The notes beneath the pieces are model-generated. The model was not told where the DNA came from, did no database searches, and worked only from the letters and a program-made list of their open reading frames with translations. From Erinaceus europaeus (taxonomy: Eukaryota; Chordata; Mammalia; Eulipotyphla; Erinaceidae), in assembly GCF_950295315.1 (NCBI RefSeq), contig NW_026647187.1, positions 53,501 through 117,500 on the forward strand: DNA of 64,000 nucleotides, written 5' to 3'. A program made the position numbers and the translations under genes. Position 1 is the stretch's first letter. Each line of letters starts with the position of its first letter. Below are positions 63,143 through 64,000 of the stretch, in pieces.

Positions 63143-63150
63143 AGAGAGAT
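63052..63150. repeat. Palindromic (TA)n tract with CATGCATG centre, then GA
   Basis: About 26 bp of TA, the self-complementary core ACATGCATGT (63077-63086), then over 50 bp of TA and a short GA run. From 63052 to about 63111 the sequence is a perfect inverted repeat of about 30 bp per arm. It is the largest TA locus in the window and a strong cruciform candidate. Confidence 0.9.
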
Positions 63151-63704
63151 TGAGAAAGAGAGCAAGACACTGATATATTCATTCTCTACAATGGATGCGA
63201 TATGACATTCAGACAATTGATTGCTAAAACCAGGAGAGAAACTGTGCATCAGGAAAAAAATTTTCCAAAGGAGTAAAATCTCCAAATCATTAGCTATATG
63301 CAGATCCAAAGGGACCTAGCGAAAAAGGCATGATTAGGAACTCATCCAGGAGACTCTCCACATGGACAGGCACCACAAGTTTCCTAGTCTGGCAACACAC
63401 ACATGGCAGCTGCTAGTTCCCAGTGTAACCCTCAGGGCAAAAACCTCTCCCTCTTCAGTGTCTTTACATCTGAAAAGAATAAAAGTGACCAAGGGCCAAG
63501 GAGAGCTACAATGGTGTCAATATTGAGCTGTAAATCAGAATGTGCCAAGTGTTTTGCACAAAATCACCTGTACCACAGTGATTCTGTTGTTCTCTCTCTC
63601 TCCCCCTCCCTCATACAAACACAAACACACACTCTCACAGTTACACACACGTACACATACACAGTGGCACCGGCACATATGGAGTTATACACTTGCACAC
63701 TGGA

Positions 63705-64000
63705 CAGCTTCTGCAATTCATGGCCCTGGGTGAACCCTGCTTCGCACTTCCTGGAAGCACGCCCAGCCTTTTGAGGCCAACTCTGAGCTCCCATTTTCGG
63801 GCTTACTTCAGAAGGCCCGCAGACAGGGCACCAGCCATGCTCTGATATGCCAGAGGCCTAGGCCACGCCCAGAACCCCTGCCAGCAATATCATTGGCCTG
63901 TGTTCTAGGACACGCACAGGAGTGTCAAGGCCCCTAGTCAGTGATTGGCCAGAAACCTTGAGCACCGCCCACACGGCTCTGCAGCACGCTCATTGGGCAG
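63705..64000 (-). promoter_or_regulatory. Module F copy 8, truncated by the window end
   Basis: Three intact ATTGG boxes at 63892-63896, 63944-63948 and 63992-63996 are spaced 52 and 48 bp apart, exactly as in copy 6. CGCCC boxes lie between them. The TATA-like element is changed to ccttttgagg (about 63768-63777), and TTCCTGGAA is at about 63750. It shares the variants gatatgcc, cctgtgttctagg and ccagaaacc with copy 6. Confidence 0.55.

Larger units (their letters stand above)
60856..64000 (+). repeat. Full-length L unit, cut by the window end
   Basis: A has a TG tract at 61004-61050. C is alpha subtype (gaaattgtggaggg at about 62190) with a mutated acceptor-like end (ttacac). TA/GA with a palindromic centre is at 63052-63150, followed by D, E and F. 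The window stops about 36 bp before the expected start of the next A, so the array continues beyond the window. Confidence 0.9.

Noticed and set aside
1..64000. Array considered as an assembly artefact
   Set aside because: Units differ by many substitutions, indels and distinct junctions, which a simple assembly loop would not create. Individual junctions (41004-41620, 44717, 33495) still deserve long-read checks.

Overview
The window is eukaryotic, almost certainly vertebrate and probably mammalian. It has long pure TG, TA, GA and CA microsatellites, scarce CpG with many TG/CA variants at former CpG positions, AATAAA signals, and CCAAT/GC-box promoter motifs. A rodent-like genome is a guess from the microsatellite style. 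I could not fix the clade because I recognise no SINE, LINE or named satellite. I see no convincing protein-coding gene, tRNA, rRNA or CRISPR array.

Apart from one 0.72-kb insert, the whole 64 kb is a head-to-tail tandem array built from two interleaved repeat families that share one module. I use these module names. A (about 330-380 bp) runs from 'gagttggaaagagaccag' to 'ctaagcaagaatgc' and holds a TG/TCTG microsatellite; it occurs 32 times, always in the same orientation. L units are A + C (about 1.85 kb) + a TA/GA microsatellite + D (about 0.3 kb) + E (about 0.25 kb, TC/CA microsatellite) + F (about 0.34 kb, GC-richer). Full length is about 3.13-3.16 kb, with shorter derivatives of about 2.97, 2.5 and 1.15 kb. 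S units are AT-rich. S-long is A + B + S body (about 1.54-1.63 kb). S-short is about 0.96-1.01 kb and lacks the stretch from mid-A through most of B.

Layout: L fragment (1-244); S-long and three S-short (245-4690); L (4691-11578); S-long and two S-short (11579-15372); L (15373-22775); S (22776-24116); L with an S segment inside (24117-26846); a run of L units, many lacking E and F and two reduced to 1.15 kb (26847-43785); S-long and S-short (43786-46035); L (46036-49195); S-long carrying the unique insert (49196-51266); truncated L (51267-52188); S-long and S-short (52189-54749); three L units to the window end (54750-64000). Blocks of S-long followed by S-short and then L recur, which suggests a higher-order repeat.

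The most function-like part is module F (eight copies). It consists of four or five roughly 50-bp subrepeats, each with an ATTGG (inverted CCAAT) and most with a CGCCC box. A TTAAAAGG TATA-like box and a TTCCTGGAA motif lie on the side that would make F a minus-strand promoter. Transcription from F would run antisense through E, D and C. The short open frames that recur across the array change by amino-acid replacement as freely as the rest of the repeat and look incidental.
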